Positions 46,138 through 60,055 of a stretch of DNA of 64,000 nucleotides are shown here, one piece after another. Each line of letters begins with the position of its first letter. Position 1 is the stretch's first letter. Source of the stretch: Cryptomeria japonica (taxonomy: Eukaryota > Streptophyta > Pinopsida > Cupressales > Cupressaceae). A model generated the notes under the pieces. That model saw only the letters and a program-made list of their open reading frames with translations, was not told the origin of the DNA and ran no database searches. Made by a program: the position numbers and the translations under genes. The stretch lies in NCBI RefSeq assembly GCF_030272615.1, contig NC_081407.1, positions 138,324,897 through 138,388,896 of the forward strand, read 5' to 3'.

Positions 46138-47794
46138 TGTAGCGTCGTAAATTGTACGCACTTGCTAGGGTGGTAAAATTTCACACCTAGTTTAGCACCC
46201 ACCTTGGTGCATTTTACATTTTGCATTGCATTTCTCCTTTAGCACTTAATTAATCAAATTAATTAGGTTTAAGGTCCTATTTCATCGTCCTCCACATTAT
46301 AAAGTTGGGCCCTTTCATTAAAGTGTGTCCTTTTCATTTTATTCCTTCAATACATCACTCAATCAAAAACCCTAATTAAGTCCTATTTTGAACTTGGGGG
46401 CTTGGTTTCGGGGGTCAAAACATCTCGAAATCACCTGTAACTTCGGGATTCTCTCTAAAATCATCATATCCGACGGCCCTGAAAATTTGGTGAAAAGTTG
46501 TCAGGACCGTGGCGCCCGGAGTGCACATGGTCCCGGACATTTTTCCCGAAATTTTAGGAGCACAATCCAATCATAAAATAAAGCTTAACCCCAAGAAATT
46601 GGCGGGAAATTCAATCTCTAGGTCGACCAAAAGACGAAATTACAACCTAGGGTTTCATACATAAGAGCTCTCTTTCTTCATTTGAAAGGATCCGATTTTT
46701 GTTTCAGGAACCTCATATGCAGCGAAAGTGTAGATCTTTGAAGACTTCAACAACATTCAACATCCCTCTATCAAGCATTTAGCAATTTCATTCATCCGTT
46801 TAGGGCTTGGAAGACATTGAAGAACAATAGGAGATTACTAACTGAAGATTGGCTTGTACCCCTCCCTTGGGGGTTGGGTATGATTTCATGTTGTTTTCAT
46901 GTCTTTGCATAAGCTTCAATACATCACTTATTCATGCTTTAGATCACTTTGCATCTTGATTTAGAGCATTTACATCATCATTTACAAGCAATTAGGGTTT
47001 ACTTTCTAGGTTGCTCTAGTTTGCTTGCTTGCATTTTAGGATCTTGCACACACACAAGGTCTGCACACACAATACATTTTACAATACAACTTGGCTATTC
47101 GTGGAGGTGGAAATCACCGAAGCGGGGGTTTGACTAAGGCGAAACCCTATATAGCCGCCCACACCCCTTTTAGATATAAGTGCAGGTTTCAGGACTCGGA
47201 CGACGCCGCAGGTTACAGATCCGGGAAAAGCAGGTCGAGACTGCACTTCATACCAAATTGCAGAGAAAAAGACCTGGACAGGGGCGTGGGATGCCCTGGT
47301 CCTGCCAGGACAGGGGCATTGGGCGCCCTGGTCCCTGGGACAGAGGCGCTGGGCGCCCTGGTCCTCCTGACAGACAGCATTTCCGACAGTTTCCAGAGTG
47401 CAAGACAAAAGTGTCAGGAGCAGTTTCCGACACTGTATCAGGACAGTGGTGCTCGCGCCCCCGTCTCGAACATTTTCAATCAGATTTTGACTCTGGGTAC
47501 GCATCTGCATTCTTATTTCATCCTTGTATTTACAGCTCTTCATTGTTTAATCTCAATTCTGCAATCTTGTTATTCATTTGTACGTGCATTTTGGGATTAG
47601 GACTTGAACTTGCATCATTTTATCTTTCAATTACAACAAAGGAATAGAAATCCTAATAGGTCGCCCGTGGCTCTCTCTTTCACAAAAAGAAGTAGCCAAT
47701 TGTGTGATACCTCTAGGCTCTTTCGTATTCCGTAATGTGTGTCAAAAGGTAGGATTAGGGCATGTTAACCTACTCTTGCTTTTTCCCCTACACA
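46138..47794 (+). mobile_element. Tat-B 3' LTR
   Basis: 1,657 bases, TGTAGCGTCG to CCTACACA, with TATAAA at 46,298-46,303. It has three units of the GC-rich repeat. Followed by CCACT at 47,795-47,799, matching the left flank. Confidence 0.95.
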
Positions 47795-49449
47795 CCACTT
47801 TTATGCAAAGCATAGTTTCTATATCAGCCTCCATATGAATGCAAGTTTCTCTTTCTGCATTCAAACTCTCTATGGCCAAAACTATTGCAATTATGACAAA
47901 CAATATTTGCATAACCGGAAAAGGAGGCATGCATGTATCTACTCCTGGGTACATTTTTCTCATATGCATGATTTGTATGAGATCCTAGATTATTCCTTCT
48001 AGACCTCTTTCTATATTTTTATGTCTTATGGCCATAAGCATTACATGCAAAGCAATAACAGATTAAGGATGGCATATGACTTACAAATTTGTTCTGCCAT
48101 GCATGAGGAGATCTTAGCGGTCTGGCATCTCCATTTCTCTTTCTTTGAGGATGGATCCTTGGTTGTCCATTCTTTGCATTTCCTCCATCTGATCTCTTCT
48201 TTTGCAAAACTTGCTTTTACCCGTGGGTGGTAGAATTTCTTTGTCCTCTATCAGTCGGAAGTCTTCTCTGTTGTCTTCTCATGTTCTTGCTTCCGATGAA
48301 GTTGTCTTCTCCCATCATCCCTTTTCCTTTGGGATCTGCATTGTTCTTTCTTCTTGCAGCATCGGTCTTCATTCTTGTCTACAAGATTTCATCGATTGTG
48401 TTTAGATCAACCTTCTTCTTCGAAGTATTTCTAACTATGAAGGTTTGGCGTTTGTTTTCTCCATTTGAGGAGACAAACATAATGTCATTGTGGGGGACAT
48501 TCTTGCTGGTGGAGCATTCACCGGTACCATTTCCTAATCCTTCAGTGTCCTTGGCATGCTTTTTATTTTTCAACATTTTGTCCAAGGCATCACTGCTGCC
48601 ATCAAACCGGATTCTTACCTTGAGCTCATCCTGACATTTCTCAAGATCATTTAGGAGAACCTCCATTTCCCCAAGCAGCTATTGATATTCTTTATCCTTT
48701 GCTTCTAGCTCAAAGGCTAGATCACTGCACCAACACTCCTTGGTGTCTTCCTCTTGAGTCTTCAATTCTGAGATACATTTCTCAAATTCTTCAAGGCATT
48801 TTGTCACCTGGTTTTGTTCCACTATAGCAGCATTCTTGAATAGCTTGTATTCCTTTCTTAATCTACTGAGTTCTTCAAGTGCATTTACAATCTCTCCTTC
48901 AAGATCAACTTCTTCTTCCTCTTCTTCTTCACCTTCACTATCACTGCCAAACACATCTTGCCGATAGGAGTGATCTGCATGATCATTCTCAGATGTGTGC
49001 CTCTCATAATTTGATTCTTGAGCCATGAAGAGGAGGGTTCCTTCATCATAATTGTTGTAGTTGCTAATAGATCTGCCTTCATGCTCTGCAAAAATATAAG
49101 ATGCATTTCTCATCTTATCATCATAAGCCAGTTCTGCAGTAAAGCGCTCATTTCCATAGAGCTTCTTGAATCTCTCCAATAAGATTTTTTCCGATCTGCA
49201 TCTGGCCAACTGTGAGGAGACATCCTTGGATAGCCCACTAAGTATAGCCTTCATTGCTGCTTCATTGCACTGGTTTCTTCTTTCCGCATCTGAATCGGTG
49301 GGCGGAGTGACTTTACTAGGGCAGCCATTTACAATAGACATCCACAAATCAAACCCTAGAGAGGATAGGTAGACTTGCATTCTACAAACCCAAATGGAAT
49401 AGTTTGAACCATCACAAATTGGAGTAGGGATTGAAACTAAACAAACCAT
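47795..49449 (-). pseudogene. gag: Copia-B gag, broken and split by Tat-B
   Basis: ATG at 49,449 starts the better of the two Copia gag copies: about 257 open codons to 48,679, with NYSIWVCRMQVYLSSLGFDL near the start, SGLSKDVSSQLARC, then an acidic tract (about 48,945-48,890) and a coiled coil. The frame is lost several times after that. Knuckles near 48,060-48,020 (CFACNAYGHKT, last Cys missing) and 47,905-47,860 (CHNCNSFGHREFEC) complete it. The end of gag lies left of Tat-B at 34,937-35,104. No pol follows. Confidence 0.8.
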
Positions 49450-49508
49450 TGTGTCCTTAAGCCAGAATCTACCCAAGGTGGAGAAAGCTCGTCTGACTGG
49501 GAACCTAG

Positions 49509-49520
49509 GCTCTGATACCG
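49509..49520 (-). other. Primer binding site of Copia-B (initiator tRNA-Met type)
   Basis: The minus strand reads CGGTATCAGAGC, one base off the standard TGGTATCAGAGC, two bases from the LTR end at 49,523. Confidence 0.8.
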
Positions 49521-49522
49521 AT

Positions 49523-52500
49523 TGTTAGACACAATACACCACTGAGAGGGGGGTGAATCAATGGTTCTCAAACTTTTCCCTTCTAACTATTCTATGTAAG
49601 CATACCGGTTAGGGGATCTAACACAATGTAGACTTATCGGTTAGTGGGGAGACCAACTCAAATGCAAACATACTAAAAGGGACAACACATAACACCAATA
49701 TGTACGAGGAAAACCCAAGATGGGAAAAACCTTGGTGAGCAATGTTGTTGCAGTCTACTGCTCCAATCTAGCCTTACAATGAATCTATGTTACAATGTTT
49801 AGGGCTACAACGCAAGGAGCTACAACCCTTGATTTAGGGCACCAACCCAAAGAGAATCAACCCCTGATTTAGCGCACCAACCCAAGGAGCACCAACCCCT
49901 AACTGATTTATGGGTTACAACCCCTCCACCGAGCTACAACTTAGTGATCACAATAAACATTCAAATACAAAAGTAATATCCTAGTTACAAAACCATTTTG
50001 CAATCTCTGCACACAACTTCCTTCTGTCGGTGAGACACCTTCTCTACTACATCGGTTCACTCTTCTATTGCTCTCATCTACTACTGCATTGCCGGTAAAC
50101 TCTACCGGTTCACCTCTCCTCTCTTCTGCTCTACTGGATTTCCTCCTCACTCCTCTTCTCTTTACGGGTACTATACTCTGTCGGTTCTATGTCTGCCTTC
50201 TTTGCAGCTTCCTTCACTTCTTATCTGCTGGTATGGACACTACCGGTTGAACACTTCAATCTGGTTCTCCCTCACACTCAGTCTCTTCTCAGATACTCAT
50301 TGAGTACTTGACTGATTTTCTCTCACATGTAGAAGTAACACCTAATCACTTCACAGTAGCACTATCTTCTTATATTCAACAACACTATCAATATCTTTGG
50401 CTTTCATATTTATAGACTGGTTTTTGTAAGGAAGTTAAGTAGCGGAAACAACTTCCTACGCTAACCTTGAGAGGAGGGTAATGCAAAAAAATTTCAGATC
50501 ATTACAACAGTTACTGAAAATAGAAATAGATATAATAGCAATCATACCACAACACAATGATTTACGTGGGGAAAACCCTTTCAGGAGAAAAACCCCACCC
50601 TCCAAAAGCAGCTCAATATTTTATACAGCAATCAAAAACAGATTACAACATACTTGCAGAGCAAGCTCTTCGCAGGAGTACCATTAATCAGAGATTCAGA
50701 GGCAACTCAATAGCCATAGGACTCTTACACACAACCTCTATCTCACACACCTCATAAATAGGAGATACAATACAAGAAACCGTCAAACGGTATTACAAAA
50801 CCATGGGCTAAAACCACCCAATAAGGTGTAGCCGACCTTATCTCCCTTCTAGACGCCCTATGACATGTTAAAGCACACATCAACACATGTCGCTCCCTTT
50901 TTCAACTCATTTATGTATCCGATACAAATTATTTTTCCTATTTCAGGAGTACAAACTTTCGGAGGCCATAACTTGAGAACCGGGTGTCCGATTGACGAAC
51001 TGTTTGAAGCGCCGGAAAGCTCGCGAAGTGCTCTATCACCTCGTAACCCGCTTCGCCGGTTACGGCCACTTTTCAGGGCGTTTCGGAGCCTCTAAAGTCC
51101 CCAAAATTTAGTTTAAATATTTTATCGCACCCCTCCAAGATGAAAACATTAATATCTTCAAAACTAGCTGTGACCTTGCGACGCAACTTTACCGGAATGC
51201 TTATCTAACCAACCAGAAGCTTTAGGGAAAGTTTCACACCATTTCGTGCTCAAATGAAAACTTACTATAAATAGTAACCTCGCATAAATGCAAGGTTGAG
51301 ACACCATTTTTCCCAACAGTTTTCCCGCCAAAAGCCAATTCAAATCTCAGGTGGTTAAGGTTTCCTCATCAATCTCGAGAGAAACCAAATCCAATCAAAT
51401 CTTGTTCAATCTGATCTCCCAGAAAGCAAACTGTACATCTCCGCCATTAATGTGCCTTCCAATACATGTCTTCTAATCTTAGCAACCATGACCTCGTCTC
51501 TCGACCTCCCTCTGTCAAAACGCCATTAATGTTTCTATTGTTTCCTTCTCGTGGTCTTCTCACAATCTGATCTTCTTGCTTAGATCTAGGCGCCAATAAC
51601 TCCCTGATTTGTCTTCATCGCTCATTCTTCCTTGAGCCTCACTCTTTTGATCCAATCCACAAATCACAGGATTCATATTAAGTGCACACGTGTAGAGGCA
51701 ACTATCTCTGCACGACACTCCACCAACCTTTGCATGCTTGCCAATGCATCTCCATGTTGCTTCCATGTCAACATCCTCCTCTGCTTGAACAACTATGTCG
51801 TCATGGATTGGATCACCGACCAATTCCATTACCAGGTTCATCTACCCGTATACTAACCCTGTCGAAACCCTCAAACTGGTCTGTCATCACCCTTGAATTC
51901 TGCTTCTCTTCCGGTGAGCTACTCAATCGGTGAGCACTCTTGCTAACCTATCTTAAGCACAACTTCATCAGATGGGGAGTTTTCTTCATCTACACCTTGT
52001 TCATATTACTGGTGAACATCCATACTAGTAAAACCTCATGATGACACCATGTCATCGACCCTCAAGAAACTCTATCTTCAATCAGGCCATTTTCCTCTAT
52101 CTACATCTGCTCATCCTTGCCTTCTCCCTAATCAGCTCGGGCCATCTCACAACCGGTTTATCAAAGTGATAAACACATCACTCTTCATCTGTACCGGCAT
52201 CTCAACGTTCCTTCTCAATCAGTCTAGTGCATATCCCTGATTTCATTTGAGGAATTCCTTTGATTCACCGATAGATCTGGTGTGAGCCTTCGAACACTTG
52301 CTTTTACCTCTTCTTCCTTATCTCACAGAACTATAATGCGCATTATGCATAATAGGAGATAAGTTCCACTTACTGGTGGAGTAACACCTTGTATTTTGCA
52401 TCCTGTAATGCACTCATGTGACTTCCCTGTTTGTGTGGCACATCTTCAAACAGGCACATGTGATTCGATGTGGGCACATTCACTGTTAGTCATTGCTTGT

Positions 52501-52607
52501 TATGATGACTGCACCTTCATCTGATAGGAAACTTGTTTTTCTACAACCTCGTAACATACCTGTGACCTGTTCATTCTTCTCCTCTAGTGTTGATGTGATT
52601 TAGGTAA
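49523..52607 (-). mobile_element. Copia-B 5' LTR, interrupted twice
   Basis: Matches 25,954 to about 28,144. The 894-base solo LTR interrupts it, and the LARD insertion at 52,607/52,608 cuts it; about 345 bases of the LTR should lie beyond the LARD, outside the window. Confidence 0.85.
50425..51318 (+). mobile_element. 894-bp solo LTR
   Basis: TGTAAGGAAG to CCCAACA, flanked by GTTTT at 50,420-50,424 and 51,319-51,323. The matching place in the other Copia-B LTR (near 26,862) is empty. A TATA-like ACTATAAATAG near 51,263 supports plus orientation, and an ACGTGGGGAAAACCC block lies near 50,564. No coding frame. Confidence 0.85.
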
Positions 52608-55410
52608 TGTATATCCCCTCCCCGATCAAGTTCTGGTTAACTCAGTTGACCATAGTTCACCTTACTAATAATGCTATAATTCAATAGGATGGGCTATGTT
52701 AGACGGATAGATTGGTGAGAAAAGTAATTGAACCAGGTTACGGAATCGGTTCACCTTGAGGTGTACATTTTGATGTGTTATGGATACATAACTTTATATG
52801 ATTCTAGAATAGGATAACTTTGAGACTATGTCTGTCATTATTGGATTTGCAAGACTTTACTATGATGATGGAAATAGGATGCATGTCTTATGTATGGATC
52901 AAAATTCTGAGGATTATGATAATTGCTTGTGTGGATTTATTTGGATATAAGATATAACGATTTGTTTAAATGTAAATTATATGCAGAGTGTTTGATGTGT
53001 ATTCTTATTCATGTGTTTAATATTATATGACGTTATTTGGAATTACTAGAGTGTAATTGAGATGCGTAGGAAAATTATCCATGTGACCATGGAAACATTA
53101 TGGAGAACCAAACCTAGACCTATGTACGTTCATAAAGTCAGGGGTTGTCTATTTGGAAAGACAACATCCCGTATGTATCATATTTTATTTGTGAAAGTAA
53201 ATGTTGCGTGTGTGTTTAATTAAATTTATTAATTTGTGTAAATCCAACAAGAGACAAATTTATTAATTTGTCTCTTGTTGTGAAATTTTGTAATGTATTT
53301 TATTGTATCACTTCACACGTGTTGATTTATGTCTTGATTTTTGACTTGTCTCTTGGAGGGAGTTGTTTTAACCATAGCCTTTTCAAACATTTGAATGTGG
53401 TTCTAAATTTTCCTTGGGTAGAGAGTCTTTGGAGTGGTCAACTCAGATTTGACCCGAAAGTTAACTTCAAATGGATTTCTAAGGGGTCAAATGGACTCCT
53501 AGGGGAAGTTTAGAGATGTTTCCTAAAGTCCATAAGGCATACCTATGGGTTATGATTATTTTAGGCATGTGGCAACTCCCACGTGACTGTTTTGTCACCT
53601 CAAAAAGTGGGTTTCCTAAGGTGAGCGAAAATTCAAATTAGAAGGTGTTGTCTAGGATAGATAACCTTCTTTTTTTTTTTAATGTGAGATCTTTTTTCCC
53701 GCTTTCTCCTACTTTTGCCTTTTTCAGTTTTAGAAACTTGTGAGAACTCTCACTGAGGTCTTTTTAGGCAAGAATGAGAGACTTTATGGGTAATGACCCA
53801 CTCTCCATTTTTTGGAGATCATGCAATTTTGAAAAAGATAGTTTTGGGATAGAATTTTAGCTAAGTGTAGAAGGTAGGACTGTGGAATTGGGCTGCTCAT
53901 CCTCAAACTAGTTCTAGTAAACCTTTGGGTAGATTGAAGGTTGGTTCATCTTCTCTTTTTGTTTCTTTTTACGTTGCATGTTTATGTTGAAAAGATTGCT
54001 TGTATGTAAAAGTTGGTTTCTTGTATTTTACATTGTGAAAATTTATTATGTGACCTATCTGTTACTTCTTTTATGCATTTTCTTGTGATTTGGAAGTAAC
54101 CAAGGCCTTCTACTCTTGGGAGAGTAGGATGGTCTTGTGGGTCGTAAAAGTTTGACATCCCTCGAGTGAGAGGCTCTCAATATGAAAGTGAACTCAAGGG
54201 GTGTATATGTGACCCTTGCTGCATGGCCTGGTTTATGCATTTGGGGGTCATAAGGGGAGAAAGTATGGCATAAATGCCTTGGGGGGCATAAGGATGTGGG
54301 GTTAATGAATTTATGATATATCTTTGTTTGCCTTGAGGTGGCTTTGTGATCTACTATTCTTGCAGTCTCCTCAAGGTATTTGGTCCACTACCACCCATGT
54401 AAAAACATCACATTTTGTGATGAAGTGTAGCCTTGGTTGGGATAGAGTTTGTTGTATGTTTTTCCCTTACTTGTTGTGTTTGCATGTGTGTCACCTGTCT
54501 AGGGCTTGGTTCTCCAAGCTCGGGGGTGGCTTCTAGTAAGCCTAGGTTGGGAGGTGAGCATTCTATGGTCAAAACCTTATAATTCATTTGCAGGATTGCT
54601 TGGAAAGAAAAGAAAAAGACAACTTAGGAGTTGCTGGATATACTTGATTTGCAGAAAAAGATTAGGGAATAGAATATTTTATATTTTAGTTGCAGCAATG
54701 AAAAAGGAAAGCTATATGTTGTATTTATTTGAAAAAGAAATGTATTCATTTTGTTTAAAATCCTCATTTAATAGAAATGAGAGACTAGATGGGTATCTCA
54801 CCCATTTTTAATGTTAACTATATTGTCTTTTATATATACTTTAAAGAAATGCATTATTTTTATTAAGCTATTACTACAAAAATGAAATGTTTATCTTTGG
54901 ATTAAGTTCCTATAGTTAATGAAATAATATTTGTTGTATGCATGTTAGTTTTAAAAATAAAAGTTCATTTTATCTCCTTATGCATATTGAAATAATGGAA
55001 ATGAGCAAAGTAGAAAGCCTGCATGTTAGTAAGAGAAAAATTAAGCATCAGTCGTAAATATTTATTTCCAAATACAAATCATGGTTTAATAGATTTAACA
55101 TGTCTATCCCAAAAGTTAATATAAATGATTCTAAACTAATGTAGTTGCTGAATAAAGTTTATTTAATTCTGTAATTTTTCCTTTTATTTATCGCAGAAAA
55201 TAAATCTAGAATTAGCAACCTATCTCTAAAGTTAGTATCTGGATTGTCAATTAAAAAAAATGCTATATTTAAATCTGTTAGTTTTGAAAACCTGATTTAA
55301 GTGATGTTAGGAAAAAGAAATATAATCAGATTTTTTTTAAAGTAAATAAAAGAAATTTTGCCCTAGTATCATGCTGTCAATATTTTAATAATTTCTGCAT
55401 GATTTAAAAA

Positions 55411-55545
<135 letters not shown>

Positions 55546-55737
55546 CAAAACTACACATTTTATTTAATAATATTTCTCTGTCTATGAAACTTCTTTTTTT
55601 TTTTTTAAAGGAAAACTTTATAACCACAAATAAATAAATAAATATATATATATATATATATAGTGTATTTAAAAAAAAAAAAGATGTAAAATTATTTTTT
55701 TAAACAAAAAAAAAAAAAGCCAACAAGGGAGCCTCGG

Positions 55738-55955
55738 CCCCCCCGCGCTGTGGGCGGTGACCCCCAGCGGAGGCCGCAGCCCCCACTGTGGGCCGCAACC
55801 CACAGTCGAGGAGGCTTCGCCCCCCCCTATGGGCGGCACCCCCTAGCGACGGTGCAGTCGAGCTGCGGGCCGTGTCTCACAGCAACGGCCAAGGCCGCCT
55901 CTGTGGGCCACGACCCGCAGGCACGGCTTCGGCCATCTCTGCGAGAAGCCCCCAC
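55738..55955. repeat. GC-rich minisatellite in the LARD 5' LTR
   Basis: Five to six imperfect units of about 38 bases, each with a CTGTGGGC(C/G)G...CCCACAG-type inverted core. The block is very GC-rich amid AT-rich DNA. Homology to the 3' LTR stops here. Confidence 0.75.
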
Positions 55956-56279
55956 AGTCTCCACCACCGTCACGCCTCCAATAAACCCTGCAGCCGCTCT
56001 AGCCGCCTCCGTCGTTTAACCCTTTCGGTCTTGCAAAAAAATAATAAAACAAATAAAGAAAAAAACGCAATCAAGCCCTAAACCCGAAATTCGGGTTAGG
56101 GCAAGATAGTAAGTTAAAAATAAATATGGGTTAGCATAGATATTTTTATATTGTTAGAGTTAAAAATTCAAAAAAAAAAGAAAAAAAAAAGGAAACCCAT
56201 TCAAATATCGAATAGGGTAATTCCCATTATTTTAATTTAGCGATTTATGTTGGTTCTTTTGTTTAAAGGAACCTTTTAC

Positions 56280-56282
<3 letters not shown>

Positions 56283-56325
<43 letters not shown>

Positions 56326-56350
56326 ATGTATGTATGTATGTATGTATGTA
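56283..56350. repeat. (TA)n and (GTAT)n microsatellite
   Basis: A TA run followed by a short TG run and GTAT units. Confidence 0.95.
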
Positions 56351-57139
56351 TGGTTAAATATATGAATGTATAAACCTAACTATAGTTTAATTATCTTATT
56401 ATACATTCATATTTTATATACGAGTATATAAACATTTGAATATGATGTTTAAATTTTAATTCTTTAAAGCTTTAGATTTTAGAAATTTGTATCGTTTCCT
56501 TTTGTAAGGAATTTGGCTATACTCTACCTTTATATTAATCATTTTTCGCTCATATATTATATGTTTAAATAAACATTTAAATATGATGTTTTAAATTTTA
56601 AATATCTTTTAGAGTTTAATCTGTTAGGATTTTATAGCGACTTTTGTAAGTTATTTGGCTATAGAGGGATTACTGTAGTCCACCTAAATTTAGGCTTGTC
56701 GAGATCAAAACCTTATAGGGCAAATTTTATTATGGATTTATTTAGCCCTTTAGTCAAATTTTAGACAAATTATATTTAATGTTAAAATAATTCATGGAAT
56801 TTAAAAATCTAATTGCTAGAGTTAATTTAATTAATTCCTACAATGATATTGTCCTTATAAAATCAGTTTGTTCTGTTTGATTATAGGAGTTATCGTAATT
56901 TGTTATGTTAGAAATATCCTAACTTTGTCGTCTAGAAGTTTTATAGAAACCTAAGGCTTCTAGATAAATTTGTTATATTCATCGCTCTCGTTAGAAAAAC
57001 GTTTTATTATAATTTAAGAATCCGCTTGGAACAACCTGTTAAGTTGTCACACCTAATTAAGCATAGTTTGCATATAACTAAGTGTTTCAAAAAAAAATTG
57101 TTGTTTGGGTTTTTGCCCAAAAGTTTGGGCATGACATTT

Positions 57140-57151
57140 TGGTATCAGAGC
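57140..57151 (+). other. LARD primer binding site (initiator tRNA-Met type)
   Basis: TGGTATCAGAGC, three bases after the LTR end. Confidence 0.9.
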
Positions 57152-60019
57152 CCTAGGTTCATACACTGGTGAACATGGGCTACCTTCATAACTTAGTTGA
57201 AGTAAACTATGGCTTCGAAGTATAACACTTGAGTGGAAACTTGCAAAATAACAAAGTGAAACATAAGTGAAAATTCTTCTAAATCAACATATCAACATAT
57301 ATCAATTCAAGGGGTTCCTAGGCTCACTAAAAGCCCTGAAATTTGAAACTAATTAGTCATAATGTCTATGGCATAATAAGACCCCAAAGGCTACAAAAAT
57401 TTTAAAATTATAAATATTATCGATATTTAATAAACAAAATTTAGATCATTAGTACTTATAAGGTTACCATTCAATTGGAACCCAAATGCAATTATTGCCC
57501 TAATCAAATCAAGTATGAAGAGTTAATTTTACAATAAAATACCTTTGATGGTAACTAAGAGAATACCATCCATCGAGGTATGTTCTTGACTTGGCAAGTC
57601 AAGCAAGCTAGTTAGACATAAGATGAAGGCGCAATAAACAAGATAATTGAGATAGTGACAACTCAAGTTATTTTTTTTTAAGCTATGCAAAAATTTTGGT
57701 GGTTCGAAGACCAAGACCGCCATTTGAGACAACAAAGAAGAAGAGTTAAGAGGTACTCTTGCGAAAATTAGAAAGAAGCATTAACCTATCCTAATGAATA
57801 GGTTCCTTAAGCGTATGGTCAGGCTAGGTTGCTTATTAAGAGCATTCGTTAGACAATCCTTGTAGCAACGTAGAGAAGCTAGAGTTGTATAACCTTCAAG
57901 ATAAGGACTAAAATGATGAATGACAATCTCCTTGATAAGTGGACCCTAGCAATATTACAGATGAATTAACTAAGGAGAAAGGATATATGAACTTCTTGGG
58001 TTAAAGCACGTAATTGCAATAAACCCTAAGTGCATCCGTAGTTATATAATTGGGGAAAACAAGCAAAGTAAAGCCACAACTAGTTCCCTTATGGGAAGAC
58101 AATCTTGAAAAAACTAATGGCAAGGAGAGTAGGGACGATTTGGGAATCGTACAAAAAAAATCCCTATTGAAGTGCAAGGAGTGTAAAAGTATTAGAATCT
58201 TATACTCTAGGAATGAGTAACTAATATTCATTCAAAACCTAAGGAGAAAAGTGCAACCCAATCATGGCTAGTCGCTAGTTACAATACAATATGTAACACA
58301 ATTTAACTACTTGACACAACCGAAGTAGGTTTGTAAATTTATGGCACTCAAGTGTGAAGGTATGTGAAAACATTAAGTATGGATGAAACAACAGGCAGAT
58401 GGAAATGGCTTATGGAAAGATAGTATAGCAGTATTCTAATACGAAGGTTTTAACGACGATTAGTTGGCAGTATAAGATATTTTATGAGAACATGGAGCCG
58501 AATTATGTGGTTAGCCAAGGGAGAACTTGGAAATTATGGGAGTCTTAAGACATTGGTAATTATTGGACACCCTTATGTTATACCGTAATTAGATAATAGG
58601 ATATTATGATGATAAGGTGGTTTACGTGGTTTGAAGAAAATTGTAAGTTGTGATATGCCGAAATTGGCTAGTAAGTAAATGTAAATAAGTAATATGGAAA
58701 GAGTTAACTTCTTTTTACTAAATTTTAATTAATCGGGTGAGTGTTGGTCACTTCTCGAGTGCACGCCCCCCTGATATCATAAGTTGCATAAGGGAAGTAG
58801 GAGGGAATAAGTCAACTCTCCGTGTTGTTTGAAATATGTCATGAAATGTGTGGGAAGGAATTAGTTGTCAAGCGTTATTGATTTTACTTGCCAATTAGTC
58901 CACCCCAAATGGTTCTTAACCATAAGTGTTAGTAATTTGGCAACATGCTCCTTATTGACGAGAACGAAAGGATGATTAGAGGTGAAAATTCAAGGAGCTA
59001 GCAAAGGTGCTAAGAAAACAAATGATGCCCCTAGTAGAATTATATGATTACACTTTTTTTTCAAATCCTAAGTGTTTCTAAGTATACAAGTGATAATTTT
59101 GTGTCGAACTATCCATCGCATGTGAGAAAGACATGAAAGTGTCGATGCATGAGTTACCACATAATATTGAACCAAGGTTTAGCATATCAAGAAAATTAAT
59201 GGAAGTCCTAGAAGAATGGACGAAGAATGCTAGAGTTAGTGCAATCACCTATTAGATATAATTATGGATGTTAATAACCCTAAATAGATAATGGATTATG
59301 TCGGAAAGTGTGGCTTGTGATAGCAATCACGTGAAGGTTAAAATGGAACATGATCTATAAAACGATTGCAATCTCATGTGTATAAGATATTTCATAAATA
59401 ATAAAGGAATATAGATAATCTAAGAATCTCAAGAGTCTAATAATCACTTCCTAACACACTCAGGACGTGTGATCTTGGGTGATGTGCTGCAGTTACTCCC
59501 TATAGCATGGCTAGAATGGTCATCTTGTTTTGAGTTTGATTCGACAGTATTTTTTTCTTTCTTTGAATAGTATTTTGCGACCTAGGGGCTAGTACTTCCT
59601 TTTTATTTTATTTTATTTTTATGATGAAAGGACCACTAAATTTATGTTTCTTTATACTGGAGCTATGGCACTTGCCATGTTGCGAATTTTAATATCTTTC
59701 AATTGCCGACACTTTTCTTCTTTGATTGGACTTGCTAAAACTAATTTTTATTTTGATCTTTTAAAGTGTCAAGTGGTCATTTTGGTGTTCATATAGCTAG
59801 CCCTAGTGATGTGATTTGTGTAATGTCTATCATGTTCGTTGAACCACAAATACTGTGTCAAGGGAGAATACCACAAGGAGTGAAATTAGGCACACAAAAT
59901 AAACAAAGAATGTTATTCCGAAATAAGACAAAGAAAGGAATATTCTCCTAAATAAAATTATTTGCGAATAATCTAAGAGAGGAAATTTATAACAAAAAAT
60001 AAAATAAATGTGTGTGTGT

Positions 60020-60055
<36 letters not shown>

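Larger units (their letters stand above)
35105..47794 (+). mobile_element. Tat-B: young, complete Ty3 element of the Tat type
   Basis: All boundary signs are present: LTRs at 35,105-36,793 and 46,138-47,794, primer site, polypurine tract, and an exact CCACT duplication. Pol is nearly open. By eye the LTRs differ at about 40 positions plus one 32-base unit, about 2-3 percent, so the insertion is much younger than its neighbours. It carries an antisense PMD gene between pol and the 3' LTR. It lacks a recognisable gag core. Confidence 0.95.

Noticed and set aside
54324-54811. Small ORFs conserved in two places (also 62,575-63,062)
   Set aside because: Conservation is explained by their being in the two LTRs of one element; no protein features were seen.
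57140-57151. tRNA gene fragment
   Set aside because: TGGTATCAGAGC is a primer binding site next to an LTR end, with no tRNA fold around it.
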